From Pseudomonadota bacterium (GTDB lineage Bacteria; Pseudomonadota; Gammaproteobacteria; Burkholderiales; Burkholderiaceae_C), in assembly GCA_023435325.1 (NCBI GenBank), contig JAEYRT010000116.1, forward strand, positions 1 through 13,481: 13,481 bases of DNA, in the 5' to 3' direction. Position numbers and translations under genes: made by a program. The stretch's first letter is position 1. Every line of letters begins with the position of its first letter. The notes beneath the pieces are model-generated. The model was not told where the DNA came from and did not search any database. It saw nothing but the letters and a program-made list of their open reading frames with translations. Shown piece after piece: positions 1-6,155 of the stretch.

Positions 1-135
1 CGCGCGCAGTGCCTGCTGCACCCGCTCCCAGTGCGCTCGCTGACCCAGCTCGGCCGCACCCCAGCGCCCCTGCAATTGCACCCATGTCCCTTCGGGGCCA
101 GCCGTCGTGTGGATGCGAGGAGCGGAATCGGTCAT
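1..135 (-). CDS. 5' end of a minus-strand gene, possibly an MlaE-type lipid ABC transporter permease with an STAS-like N-terminus (partial)
   Basis: An open frame of 45 codons starts at an ATG whose complement is 133-135 and runs off the left edge, so only the N-terminus is visible. The segment GTWVQLQGRWGAAELGQR, followed by a stretch rich in Gln and Ala, resembles the soluble STAS-like N-terminal part of some proteobacterial MlaE-family lipid permeases, which precedes their membrane domain. That match is from memory and rests on few residues. Codon use is GC-rich at third positions, as in the neighbours, which supports real coding. No clear Shine-Dalgarno sequence precedes the start. The gene diverges from the GMC oxidoreductase gene. 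It could equally be an unrelated protein; the membrane domain that would settle it lies outside the window. Confidence 0.45.
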   Translation of the reverse strand, partial: MTDSAPRIHTTAGPEGTWVQLQGRWGAAELGQRAHWERVQQALRA

Positions 136-456
136 GAAGTTGTGATGAAGCAAAGTCTGCAGGGCACGGACACGTGAATCTCGGAAGCACGCACGGCTTG
201 CGCCAGGACTTCCATTTCCCAGCCTTTCACGCAACGCCCCGGCGGGTATGAACAGGCCCCCAAGCTTACAAGTTTTCCCGCAACGCGCCGAAGGCGCAGC
301 ACCAGCGCGGCTGTCAGCGGCGCCCCGCACGCAGGCGACAGCACCAGTGCGGAACTACACGCTTTCCCTATCGACAGACGGTAGCAAGCCATCAAAATGT
401 TTTTGCCAGCACCCACTTGGCGTCCTGTTGTGGGTCAGTCTCGAAACCATCCAATC
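136..456. other. Divergent intergenic region without a recognised gene
   Basis: These 321 bases separate the partial minus-strand gene from the GMC oxidoreductase gene, so both promoters should lie here, but I see no convincing -35/-10 pair on either strand. Two small dyads are visible. One is GCGCC-GAA-GGCGC at 285-297. The other is CTATCG-ACAGA-CGGTAG at 368-384 (one G-T pair), about 73 bases before the chosen GMC start and possibly an operator. The GMC frame stays open back to an ATG at 397, so part of this stretch could be coding if that earlier start is used. Confidence 0.4.
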
Positions 457-2190
457 ATGAGCGACACCACCTTCGACTACATCATCATTGGAGGCGGAAC
501 AGCGGGAGCCCTGCTTTGCAATCGCCTCAGCGCGGACCGCAATGTCCGTGTTCTGCTGATCGAAGCGGGCCGCAAAGACGACTACCACTGGATTCACATT
601 CCAGTCGGCTACCTGCACTGCATTGGCAATCCGCGCACCGACTGGCTCTACCAGACACAGGCCGAACCCGGCCTGAATGGCCGCAGCCTGCGTTACCCGC
701 GCGGCAAAACCCTGGGGGGCTGCTCCAGCATCAACGGCATGATCTACATGCGCGGTCAGGCGCGCGACTACGCGCAATGGGCGCACATCACAGGCGACGA
801 TGCCTGGCACTGGGAAAACGTCCTGCCGGCCTTCAAGAAACACGAAAGCCACTGGCGCCTGGACGAAGGCCAGCCCCAAGACCCTGCCTTTGCCGCCTTA
901 CACGGACACAAGGGCGAATGGCGCGTGGAAAAGCAGCGCCTGCGCTGGGACATTCTGGATGCGTTTTCCCAGGCCGCACAGCAGGCCGGCATCCCGGCCA
1001 CGCAAGATTTCAACGCCGGCACCAACGAAGGCGTCGGCTATTTCGAAGTCAACCAGAAAGAGGGGTTCCGCTGGAACACCGCCAAGGCGTTCCTGCGCCC
1101 CAAGTGCTATGGCCGCCCGAACTTCGAGATGTGGACCATGGCCCAGGCCATGCGCCTCATCACCGAACGCCAGGCCGATGGCTCCATGCGCTGCACAGGC
1201 GTGAATGTATGGACCGGCGAGGGCCTGGAACACGTGAGTGCCACGGAGGAGGTGATTGTCTGTGCCGGGGCCATCAATTCACCGCAATTGCTGCAGCTCT
1301 CGGGCATTGGCCCCGGCCAGCTGCTGCACGAACGCGGGATTGCGGTGGTCAGCGAACTGCCCGGCGTGGGCGCCAATCTGCAAGATCACCTGCAATTGCG
1401 CACCGTGTACAAGGTGCAGGAAGCCACCACGCTCAACACCTTGTCGGCCACCCGCTGGGGCAAATTGCGCATGGGTTGGGAATACCTGCTGCACCGCAGC
1501 GGCCCCATGAGCATGGCGCCGTCCCAGCTGGGCGTTTTTACACGCAGCCGCCCCGAGCTGGAACACCCGAATCTGCAATACCACGTGCAACCCCTGTCCC
1601 TGGATGCATTTGGCGAACCGTTGCACAGCTTCCCGGCCTTCACGGCCAGCGTCTGCAACCTCAACCCCACCAGCCGCGGCAGCGTGCTCATCCAGAGCCC
1701 GAACTTCGAGGACGCACCGCTGATTGCGCCCAACTACCTCAGCACGCCAGAAGACCGCCAAGTAGCTGCCGACAGCCTGCGGGTAACGCGCCAGATCGTG
1801 AGCCAACCTGCGCTGGCGCCCTACCGCCCCGAAGAGTACAAACCCGGTCCGCAGTACGACACCGACGAAGCACTGGCACGCGTGGCGGGCGAGATTGGCA
1901 CCACCATCTTCCACCCCGTGGGCACCACCAGGATGGGGCGTGATCACGACCCCATGGCCGTGCTGGACAGCCGGCTGCGCGTGCGCGGGGTGCAGGGCCT
2001 GCGCGTGGTGGACGCGGGGGCCATGCCCACCATCACCAGCGGCAACACCAATAGCCCGACCTTGATGATGGCGGAGAAGGCAGCCGAGTGGATTCGCGCC
2101 GAACGCAAGGCCCGTACGGGTGCCGTGGCCCTGCCAGCCGCCGCGGTCGCCACCCGGTCTGAGGAAGCGGCGCAGGCGCTGACCATTTAA
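457..2190 (+). CDS. GMC-family FAD-dependent oxidoreductase (choline/alcohol dehydrogenase-like)
   Basis: This cytoplasmic flavoprotein of 577 residues should oxidise an alcohol to an aldehyde, with FAD as cofactor. The N-terminal Rossmann motif GGGTAG is at residues 12-17, and the ADP-ribose-binding Glu is at 36 in IEAGR. The first GMC signature (GGCSSINGMIYMRG) begins at 87 and the second (GAINSPQLLQLSGIGP) at 271. The C-terminal active site shows His486 in FHPVGTTRMG and an Asn at about 530-532 in GNTNSPT, giving the His/Asn pair typical of choline dehydrogenase-like members. The start at 457 is chosen because the FAD motif then lies 12 residues in, as is usual. An in-frame ATG at 397 would add 20 residues; neither has a good Shine-Dalgarno. 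The last 25 or so residues form an Ala-rich tail beyond the family core. The substrate cannot be read from the sequence and no betaine genes are adjacent, so betA is not assigned. Confidence 0.93.
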   Translation: MSDTTFDYIIIGGGTAGALLCNRLSADRNVRVLLIEAGRKDDYHWIHIPVGYLHCIGNPRTDWLYQTQAEPGLNGRSLRYPRGKTLGGCSSINGMIYMRGQARDYAQWAHITGDDAWHWENVLPAFKKHESHWRLDEGQPQDPAFAALHGHKGEWRVEKQRLRWDILDAFSQAAQQAGIPATQDFNAGTNEGVGYFEVNQKEGFRWNTAKAFLRPKCYGRPNFEMWTMAQAMRLITERQADGSMRCTGVNVWTGEGLEHVSATEEVIVCAGAINSPQLLQLSGIGPGQLLHERGIAVVSELPGVGANLQDHLQLRTVYKVQEATTLNTLSATRWGKLRMGWEYLLHRSGPMSMAPSQLGVFTRSRPELEHPNLQYHVQPLSLDAFGEPLHSFPAFTASVCNLNPTSRGSVLIQSPNFEDAPLIAPNYLSTPEDRQVAADSLRVTRQIVSQPALAPYRPEEYKPGPQYDTDEALARVAGEIGTTIFHPVGTTRMGRDHDPMAVLDSRLRVRGVQGLRVVDAGAMPTITSGNTNSPTLMMAEKAAEWIRAERKARTGAVALPAAAVATRSEEAAQALTI

Positions 2191-2193
2191 AAA

Positions 2194-2275
2194 GTGAGCA
2201 ATTCACGCTTGTCTATCAATGCTTTTCAATAGAAAACACATTGAAATTACCGCTCTATCGGCGTGAAGAGCTCAC
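2194..2275. repeat. 82-base imperfect inverted repeat (copy A), just after the GMC stop codon
   Basis: The left arm GTGAGCAATTCACGC (2194-2208) and right arm GCGTGAAGAGCTCAC (2261-2275) pair at 13 of 15 positions. Flanking A-rich and T-rich bases extend the symmetry slightly. An inner perfect dyad TTTCAAT (2224-2230) / ATTGAAA (2240-2246) sits inside. The interior is AT-rich, unlike the surrounding coding DNA. It has the same design as the repeat at 6061-6134 and shares the string GAAATTA and the word TCTATC with it at matching spacing. It begins three bases after the GMC stop and may act as that transcript's 3' structure, but it has no T-tract. Confidence 0.7.
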
Positions 2276-2500
2276 CTTTCCAGTAGTTCGCTGGCTGGCA
2301 AGCCCCTGTTGCGCTGCGGTGTCAGACGCCACGCCAGCTGATTGCGGGAAAATCCCAATGCACCAAAGCAAGGCAAGGCTTAAAGTCCCTCTACTCTAGT
2401 GCGCACCAAGGTGCAGCAAAAAGAGGAGCCCGAGGAGACAACTCGATCCAGAACTAGACCAACACCCATAAAAGCATCCATCCATGAGATGCCTTTCCAG

Positions 2501-2525
2501 AACGCCGGTACCCCCGGCGTTTTTT
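2501..2525 (+). terminator. Rho-independent terminator upstream of the TSUP gene
   Basis: A perfect 8-bp stem AACGCCGG (2501-2508) / CCGGCGTT (2514-2521) closes a five-base loop and runs into six T residues (2520-2525). It is oriented for plus-strand transcripts and ends about 53 bases before the TSUP start. The nearest upstream plus-strand gene ends 310 bases earlier. It may therefore end a long GMC transcript or a small RNA, or attenuate TSUP expression. Confidence 0.8.
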
Positions 2526-2578
2526 ATTTGGGCCAACGACGATCTGGGCTCCATGCGCCAGCGCACAATCTCCGCATC

Positions 2579-3337
2579 ATGGAATGGATTTTTGTCTCTA
2601 TCGCGTCGGCACTGGCCGGTTTTGTGGATGCCATCGTCGGCGGTGGCGGCCTGATCCTGGTGCCTGCCATGTTTGCCGCCTTTCCCAACACTGCCCCCGC
2701 CACCCTGTTTGGCACCAACAAAGCCGCCGCTGTCTGGGGCACGGCCATGTCCACCTGGCAATACAGCCGCCGCATCTCCATCACTTGGTCCACCATCGTG
2801 CCCGGCATTGCGGCGGCAGGTGTGGGGGCCTTTGTCGGGGCCTGGTCGGTCACCCTGGTCAACCCCGACTTTCTGCGCAAGCTGCTGCCCCTGATTCTGC
2901 TGGGCGTGCTGCTCTACACCCTGGTCAAAAAAGACATGGGGCGCGAGCACCTGCCACGCCATGGTCTGCGGGCCACCCAGTGGCTGACCGCTGCGATTGG
3001 CTTGGTCATCGGCTTTTACGACGGTTTTTTCGGTCCTGGCACGGGGAGTTTTTTTGTTTTCCTGCTGGTGCGCCTGCTGGGTTATGACTTCTTGAATGCT
3101 TCGGTCAACGCCAAGCTCATGAATGTGACCACCAACTTGGCAGCCATCGCGCTGTTTGCCCTGAAAGGACATGTCTGGTGGCACTTTGCCGTGCCCCTGG
3201 CCATCGCCAATGTGCTGGGCAGCGTGCTAGGCACCTGGATGGCGCTGCGCCATGGTGCGGGCTTTGTGCGCGTGATCTTCATCGTGGTGGTGGGGCTGCT
3301 GATTCTGAAAACCGGCTGGGACGCTTACGGCGTCTGA
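2579..3337 (+). CDS. TSUP-family membrane permease (TauE/SafE-like)
   Basis: This 252-residue polytopic inner-membrane protein belongs to the TauE/SafE (TSUP) family, whose studied members move sulfite, sulfoacetate or other small sulfur-containing or organic anions. The protein shows the family's internal duplication. The first half carries GFVDAIVGGGGLILVPAM at about residue 14, and the second half carries the matching GFYDGFFGPGTGSFFVFLL at about 145. Seven or eight hydrophobic segments are visible, with a charged loop around KKDMGREH between the halves. The start at 2579 makes the protein begin directly at the first membrane segment. The frame is open further upstream, but that part is polar and overlaps a terminator, so it is not used. 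No Shine-Dalgarno is clear. A hairpin follows the stop. The substrate is unknown, and no sulfur genes are adjacent. Confidence 0.9.
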   Translation: MEWIFVSIASALAGFVDAIVGGGGLILVPAMFAAFPNTAPATLFGTNKAAAVWGTAMSTWQYSRRISITWSTIVPGIAAAGVGAFVGAWSVTLVNPDFLRKLLPLILLGVLLYTLVKKDMGREHLPRHGLRATQWLTAAIGLVIGFYDGFFGPGTGSFFVFLLVRLLGYDFLNASVNAKLMNVTTNLAAIALFALKGHVWWHFAVPLAIANVLGSVLGTWMALRHGAGFVRVIFIVVVGLLILKTGWDAYGV

Positions 3338-3342
3338 TCCCA

Positions 3343-3362
3343 AGGGCTGCTGTTGCAGCCCT
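3343..3362 (+). other. Perfect 8-bp hairpin after the TSUP stop codon
   Basis: AGGGCTGC (3343-3350), loop TGTT, then GCAGCCCT (3355-3362) pair perfectly five bases after the TSUP stop. There is no following T-tract, so it is not a classical terminator. It abuts the putative promoter of the next operon and GCAGCC recurs just downstream, so it could instead be an operator-like dyad. Confidence 0.5.
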
Positions 3363-3391
3363 CTGCAGCCGAGAAGCCTCACTTCTATAAT
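3363..3391 (+). promoter_or_regulatory. Putative sigma-70 promoter of the amino acid ABC transporter operon
   Basis: A perfect -10 box TATAAT lies at 3386-3391. The sequence 17 bases upstream, CTGCAG (3363-3368), is a weak -35 element. Perfect TATAAT boxes are uncommon in DNA this GC-rich, and this one sits in the gap before the binding-protein gene. Transcription would start near 3398, giving an untranslated leader of about 180 bases. The poor -35 suggests dependence on an activator, which is inference. Confidence 0.5.
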
Positions 3392-3395
3392 GGAG

Positions 3396-3566
3396 GGCTG
3401 CTTTCGCCTTCAGCCGCCCATTTTTGGTGCACTTCTCGCACCCTGAACCTTGGCGGCGTGGCGCCACGATCTGTGGCGCTATGGCCTCTCTTTCTTTCCG
3501 CGCCGCGTGGTGCGTGCGGAGGCTCCACCTCTGGAGCCGGGGGCCAAGAACCCTGCGATTGTCTCC
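3396..3566 (+). promoter_or_regulatory. Structured 5' leader of the ABC transporter operon
   Basis: Four hairpins occur in series between the predicted transcription start and the Shine-Dalgarno. They are: GGCTG (3396-3400) / CAGCC (3411-3415); GGTGC (3426-3430) / GCACC (3438-3442); GCGCCAC (3461-3467) / GTGGCGC (3473-3479) with loop GATCT; and GGCTCCA (3521-3527) / TGGAGCC (3532-3538) with loop CCTC. The last two are perfect 7-bp stems. The leader does not match a riboswitch class I can recognise, and no terminator-like T-tract follows the last hairpin. It might be a regulatory RNA or simply a stable 5' UTR. Confidence 0.4.
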
Positions 3567-3577
3567 AGGAACCCAAC

Positions 3578-4348
3578 ATGAAACGCATTACCCTGATTGC
3601 CACGGCCGCTGTCGCCGTGCTGGCTGCTACTGGTGCCCACGCCCGTAGCCTGGATGCCATCCAGAAGGACGGCACCCTGCGCCTGGCCACCGAAGGCTAT
3701 TACGCCCCCTTTGCCTACTTCGAAGGCAAGAAGCTGACCGGCTTTGAAGTCGACCTGGCCGAGCACCTGGCCCAAAAAATGGGCTTGAAATTCGAGTGGA
3801 AAACCATTTCCTTTGACGCCCTGCTCACCGGTTTGAAGCAAGACCGCTGGGATCTGGTGATCTCTTCGCACGGCATCACCCCCGAGCGTGAGAAGGCCGT
3901 GACCTTCACCCTGCCCCACTACTGCTCGGGCGCACAGGTGATCTCCACCGACCCGGCCATCAAGGCAGGCAAGGATTTGGCAGGCAAGACCGTGTCCGCA
4001 CAGACAGGCACGACTTACCTCGACTACGTGCAAAAGAACGTGCAAGGCGTCAAGCGCGTGGTGAACTTCCCCACCAACGAAGCCGCCATGAATGCGCTGA
4101 TGACCAAGCGCGCCGACGCCTGGGTGACCGAGCGCTTCCTGGCCAAGGAAATGCTGCAGAAGAACCCCAAGATCAAGTTCAACCAAGGTGAACTGCTCTT
4201 CGTGGAGAAGATTGCCGCAGCCGTTGCCAAGGACAACAAGGAGCTGGCTGACGCGTGGAATCAAGCTTTTGCCGAGTCCTTGAAGGACGGCAGCTATGCC
4301 AAGATTTCGCAAAAGTGGTTCCAGGAAGACATCCGCTGCCCGGAATAA
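3578..4348 (+). CDS. Periplasmic amino acid-binding protein of an ABC importer (SBP family 3)
   Basis: This 256-residue protein has a clear Sec signal peptide: MKRITL, a hydrophobic stretch, and predicted cleavage after AHA at residue 22. It should be periplasmic and deliver a polar amino acid to the permease and ATPase downstream. Family 3 features include YYAPFAYFEG at about 41-50 and the conserved GFEVDLAEHLA from 55. Arg104 in GITPER is the residue that usually grips the substrate carboxylate. TGTTYLDYV marks the second lobe. Two cysteines (116 and 254) in the mature protein could form a disulfide. The start is fixed by AGGA at 3567-3570, seven bases before the ATG. A terminator follows the gene, so it is probably expressed above the membrane components. 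The specific amino acid (Arg, Lys, His, Gln or other) cannot be told from the sequence. Confidence 0.93.
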   Translation: MKRITLIATAAVAVLAATGAHARSLDAIQKDGTLRLATEGYYAPFAYFEGKKLTGFEVDLAEHLAQKMGLKFEWKTISFDALLTGLKQDRWDLVISSHGITPEREKAVTFTLPHYCSGAQVISTDPAIKAGKDLAGKTVSAQTGTTYLDYVQKNVQGVKRVVNFPTNEAAMNALMTKRADAWVTERFLAKEMLQKNPKIKFNQGELLFVEKIAAAVAKDNKELADAWNQAFAESLKDGSYAKISQKWFQEDIRCPE

Positions 4349-4365
4349 CTCGCGAATGGGTTGAT

Positions 4366-4388
4366 GGGCAACTCCCCTGAAGTTGCCC
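4366..4388 (+). other. Perfect 8-bp hairpin in the 3' UTR of the binding-protein gene
   Basis: GGGCAACT (4366-4373), loop CCCCTGA, and AGTTGCCC (4381-4388) form a perfect stem 18 bases after the stop codon and just ahead of the terminator. Such a hairpin may protect the upstream mRNA from 3' exonucleases, which is inference. Confidence 0.55.
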
Positions 4389-4393
4389 CTCCC

Positions 4394-4433
4394 AACGCCC
4401 TGACGATGATGCGCCAGGGCGTTTTTCGTTTTT
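4394..4433 (+). terminator. Intra-operon rho-independent terminator between binding protein and permease
   Basis: AACGCCCTG (4394-4402) pairs perfectly with CAGGGCGTT (4415-4423) around a 12-base loop, followed by five T residues, CG, and five more T residues (4422-4433). It lies between the binding-protein and permease genes and ends 20 bases before the permease start. Partial readthrough would give high binding protein and low permease/ATPase, a common arrangement in ABC importers. Full termination would require a separate promoter that I do not see. Confidence 0.85.
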
Positions 4434-4452
4434 CCTCTCCGGACCTTTTTCT

Positions 4453-5235
4453 ATGTTGACCGCCATCTGGCCCTCCCATTGGAGCCGTACCCAGCGCAGC
4501 AACGCCACCTTGGTTTCCGCCCTTTTGCTGATGGTGGTGGTAGTGGCTGCGCTCGGCCAACTGCTGGCCCTGCTTCCTGAACCCATTGGTGACCATGCCG
4601 CCGAATTTGCCGACGGTGCGCGCACCACGCTGTACCTGACGCTGATCAGCGGCGCCATCGGTCTGCTGCTGGGCGTGGCTGCGGCCCTGGCCCGCACCTC
4701 GGCCAACGTGGTGCTGCGCACCATGGCCAGCGCCTATATCTGGATCATCCGTGGCACACCGCTGCTGGTGCAGATCCTGTTCATGTACTTTGCACTGCCG
4801 GTGCTGGTGCCAGGCTTGAACCTGCCGGACTTCGCCGCCGCAGTGGTGGCGTTGGCGCTGAACGTCGGTGCCTACAACGCCGAAGCCGTGCGCGCCGGTC
4901 TGAATGCCGTGCCGCGCGGCCAGGCAGAAGCTGCTCGCGCGCTGGGCCTGCCCAAAAGCCGCGTGTTTCTGGACGTGGTGTTCCCCCAGGCGTTCAAGAT
5001 TTCGCTGCCCCCGCTGGTGAGCAACTTTGTCGCGCTGCTGAAAGACTCGTCGCTGGCTTATGCCATTGGCGTGGTGGAATTGACCAACGTGGGCAATCGC
5101 ATCCAGTCGGCCACCTTCCAGCCGGTGGAGACGCTGGTCACCGTGGGCGTGACCTATCTGGTGCTGACCACGCTAGTGACGCAAGTGACTGCCGCTATCG
5201 AGTACCGCTTTGATGTGGAAGGACGCCAGAAATGA
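4453..5235 (+). CDS. Amino acid ABC transporter permease (HisM/GlnP family)
   Basis: This 260-residue inner-membrane protein forms the translocation channel of the importer, together with the ATPase encoded next. It has about five membrane segments. The family pattern is clear: ARTTLYLTLISGAIGLLLG near residue 56; IRGTPLLVQILFMYF in the middle; the EAA loop EAARALGLPKSRVF starting at Glu159, which docks on the ATPase; and LKDSSLAYAIGVVELT near the end. Only one permease gene is present, so the channel is probably a homodimer. The start codon lies just after the terminator's T-tract and lacks a clear Shine-Dalgarno, hinting at weak translation. The stop overlaps the next start as ATGA, indicating translational coupling with the ATPase gene. 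Confidence 0.93.
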   Translation: MLTAIWPSHWSRTQRSNATLVSALLLMVVVVAALGQLLALLPEPIGDHAAEFADGARTTLYLTLISGAIGLLLGVAAALARTSANVVLRTMASAYIWIIRGTPLLVQILFMYFALPVLVPGLNLPDFAAAVVALALNVGAYNAEAVRAGLNAVPRGQAEAARALGLPKSRVFLDVVFPQAFKISLPPLVSNFVALLKDSSLAYAIGVVELTNVGNRIQSATFQPVETLVTVGVTYLVLTTLVTQVTAAIEYRFDVEGRQK

Positions 5236-5987
5236 GCCAAGCCGCCAACACCCGCACGCCCTACATCGTGTGCGACAAGGTCACCAAAAGCTTTGGTGCC
5301 CACCAGGTGCTCAAGGGCGTGTCCACCCGCTTTAGCAAGGGCGAAGTGACGGTGATCATCGGCGCTTCGGGCTCGGGCAAATCCACGCTGCTGCGCGCCA
5401 TCAACCGGCTCGAGCCCCATGACGGCGGCAGCATCACCATCGACGGCGTGGCCGTAACCGACCACGAAGCCACGCTGCAAAAGCAGCGCTGCGAAGTGGG
5501 CATGGTGTTCCAGCAGTTCAACCTGTTCGGCCACATGACGGTGCTGGACAACGTGACGCTGGCACCGCGGCGCATCCACAAAATCTCGCGCGAGCAGGCC
5601 AATGCCAAGGCCATGCATCTGCTCGAACGTGTCGGCATGCAGGCGCATGCGCACAAATACCCCTGGCAGCTCTCGGGCGGTCAGCAGCAGCGCGTGGCGA
5701 TTGCGCGTGCGCTGGCGATGGAGCCGCAGGTCATGCTGTTTGACGAGCCCACCTCGGCGCTCGACCCCGAGATGGTGCAGGAGGTGCTGGAAGTCATGCG
5801 CGAGCTGGCCAAGAGCGGCATGACCATGATCGTGGTCACGCACGAAATGGGCTTTGCGCGTGAAGTGGCGGACCGCGTGATGTTCTTTGACCAGGGTTGC
5901 ATCGCCCACGAAGCGCCGCCTGCCGAGTTCTTTGCGAATCCGGCCAACGAGCGCATTGCCGCCTTCATTGGTCGCGTAGCCCATTAA
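5232..5987 (+). CDS. Amino acid ABC transporter ATP-binding protein (GlnQ/HisP/ArtP family)
   Basis: This 251-residue cytoplasmic ATPase powers the importer. All ABC motifs are intact: Walker A GASGSGKST at residues 44-52, Q-loop in VFQQFNLFGHMTV, signature LSGGQQQR at 147, Walker B VMLFDEP with Asp171 and Glu172, and the switch His204 in THEMGFAREVADRV. The THEMGFA sequence and the length are typical of polar amino acid transporters. The start overlaps the permease stop by four bases (ATGA). It is the last gene of the cassette and is followed within ten bases by a long hairpin. Substrate specificity is set by the binding protein and is unknown. Confidence 0.95.
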   Translation: MSQAANTRTPYIVCDKVTKSFGAHQVLKGVSTRFSKGEVTVIIGASGSGKSTLLRAINRLEPHDGGSITIDGVAVTDHEATLQKQRCEVGMVFQQFNLFGHMTVLDNVTLAPRRIHKISREQANAKAMHLLERVGMQAHAHKYPWQLSGGQQQRVAIARALAMEPQVMLFDEPTSALDPEMVQEVLEVMRELAKSGMTMIVVTHEMGFAREVADRVMFFDQGCIAHEAPPAEFFANPANERIAAFIGRVAH

Positions 5988-5991
5988 ACGC

Positions 5992-6038
5992 CGCCAACAC
6001 CGCCCAGCAAGCCACTGGTTTGCAGGGTGGTGTTGGCG
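5992..6038 (+). terminator. 47-base near-perfect hairpin at the 3' end of the ABC transporter operon
   Basis: The outer stem CGCCAACACC (5992-6001) / GGTGTTGGCG (6029-6038) is perfect. Inside, G6002/T6028 can wobble-pair, CCC pairs with GGG, one A-A mismatch follows, and GCAAGCC (6007-6013) pairs with GGTTTGC (6017-6023) around the triloop ACT. Nearly every base is paired. There is no T-tract on either side, so it is not a canonical intrinsic terminator. It is probably a 3'-end stability structure or works together with Rho; it could also be a repetitive palindrome. Confidence 0.55.
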
Positions 6039-6060
6039 AGTCTAAGAATTAAAAACAATA

Positions 6061-6134
6061 GCGACTAGCGCTTGATATCTCTTATTTTCAGATAGTTTTC
6101 TATTTGAAATTATTGATCTATCAGCATTAGCCGC
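6061..6134. repeat. 74-base imperfect inverted repeat (copy B) upstream of the EamA gene
   Basis: The left arm GCGACTAGCGCTTGATA (6061-6077) pairs with the right arm TATCAGCATTAGCCGC (6119-6134), with few mismatches and one gap. The inner hairpin TTTCAGATAG (6086-6095) / CTATTTGAAA (6100-6109) around TTTT has one G-T pair. Poly-A before and T-rich sequence after extend the symmetry. It is AT-rich in a GC-rich setting and aligns with the repeat at 2194-2275, including GAAATTA and CTATC-GC at the same spacing. It ends 21 bases before the EamA start codon, so it may influence that gene's expression. Confidence 0.7.
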
Positions 6135-6155
6135 TTTCTTTTTGCAAGCATATTC

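Larger units (their letters stand above)
2191..2578. other. 388-base gene-free region with inverted repeat, dyads and an orphan terminator
   Basis: No convincing gene lies between the GMC and TSUP genes. The TSUP frame is open back to 2399, but that part codes for a polar, unconserved-looking stretch. Contents in order are: the inverted repeat at 2194-2275; a stem GGTGT-CAG-ACGCC in the 2310s-2330s region; a dyad GGGA-AAA-TCCC at 2346-2356; a purine-rich GAGGAGACAAC at about 2430, not followed by a start codon; and a strong terminator at 2501-2525. The region could hold a small RNA, or it could be the 3' UTR of the GMC gene plus an attenuating leader of the TSUP gene. Confidence 0.5.

Noticed and set aside
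397..456. Upstream ATG extending the GMC oxidoreductase by 20 residues
   Set aside because: The added residues precede an otherwise canonical N-terminus with the FAD motif 12 residues in, and there is no Shine-Dalgarno. It is kept only as an alternative.
2296..2313. Sigma-54-like promoter (TGGCA ... TTGCG)
   Set aside because: The spacing between GG and GC is two bases too long for a functional -24/-12 element.
2359..2375. NtrC-like site with half-site TGCACC and poor partner AAGGCA
   Set aside because: Only one half-site matches, there is no sigma-54 promoter nearby, and the downstream gene is not clearly a nitrogen gene.
2399..2578. 60-residue upstream extension of the TSUP frame
   Set aside because: It is polar and rich in Arg, Lys and Thr, and it contains an intrinsic terminator. 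The membrane protein starts naturally at 2579.
3424..3648. Small frame of 74 codons in the ABC operon leader, as a leader peptide
   Set aside because: It overlaps the signal peptide region of the real gene out of frame, has no Shine-Dalgarno, and shows no run of a regulatory amino acid.
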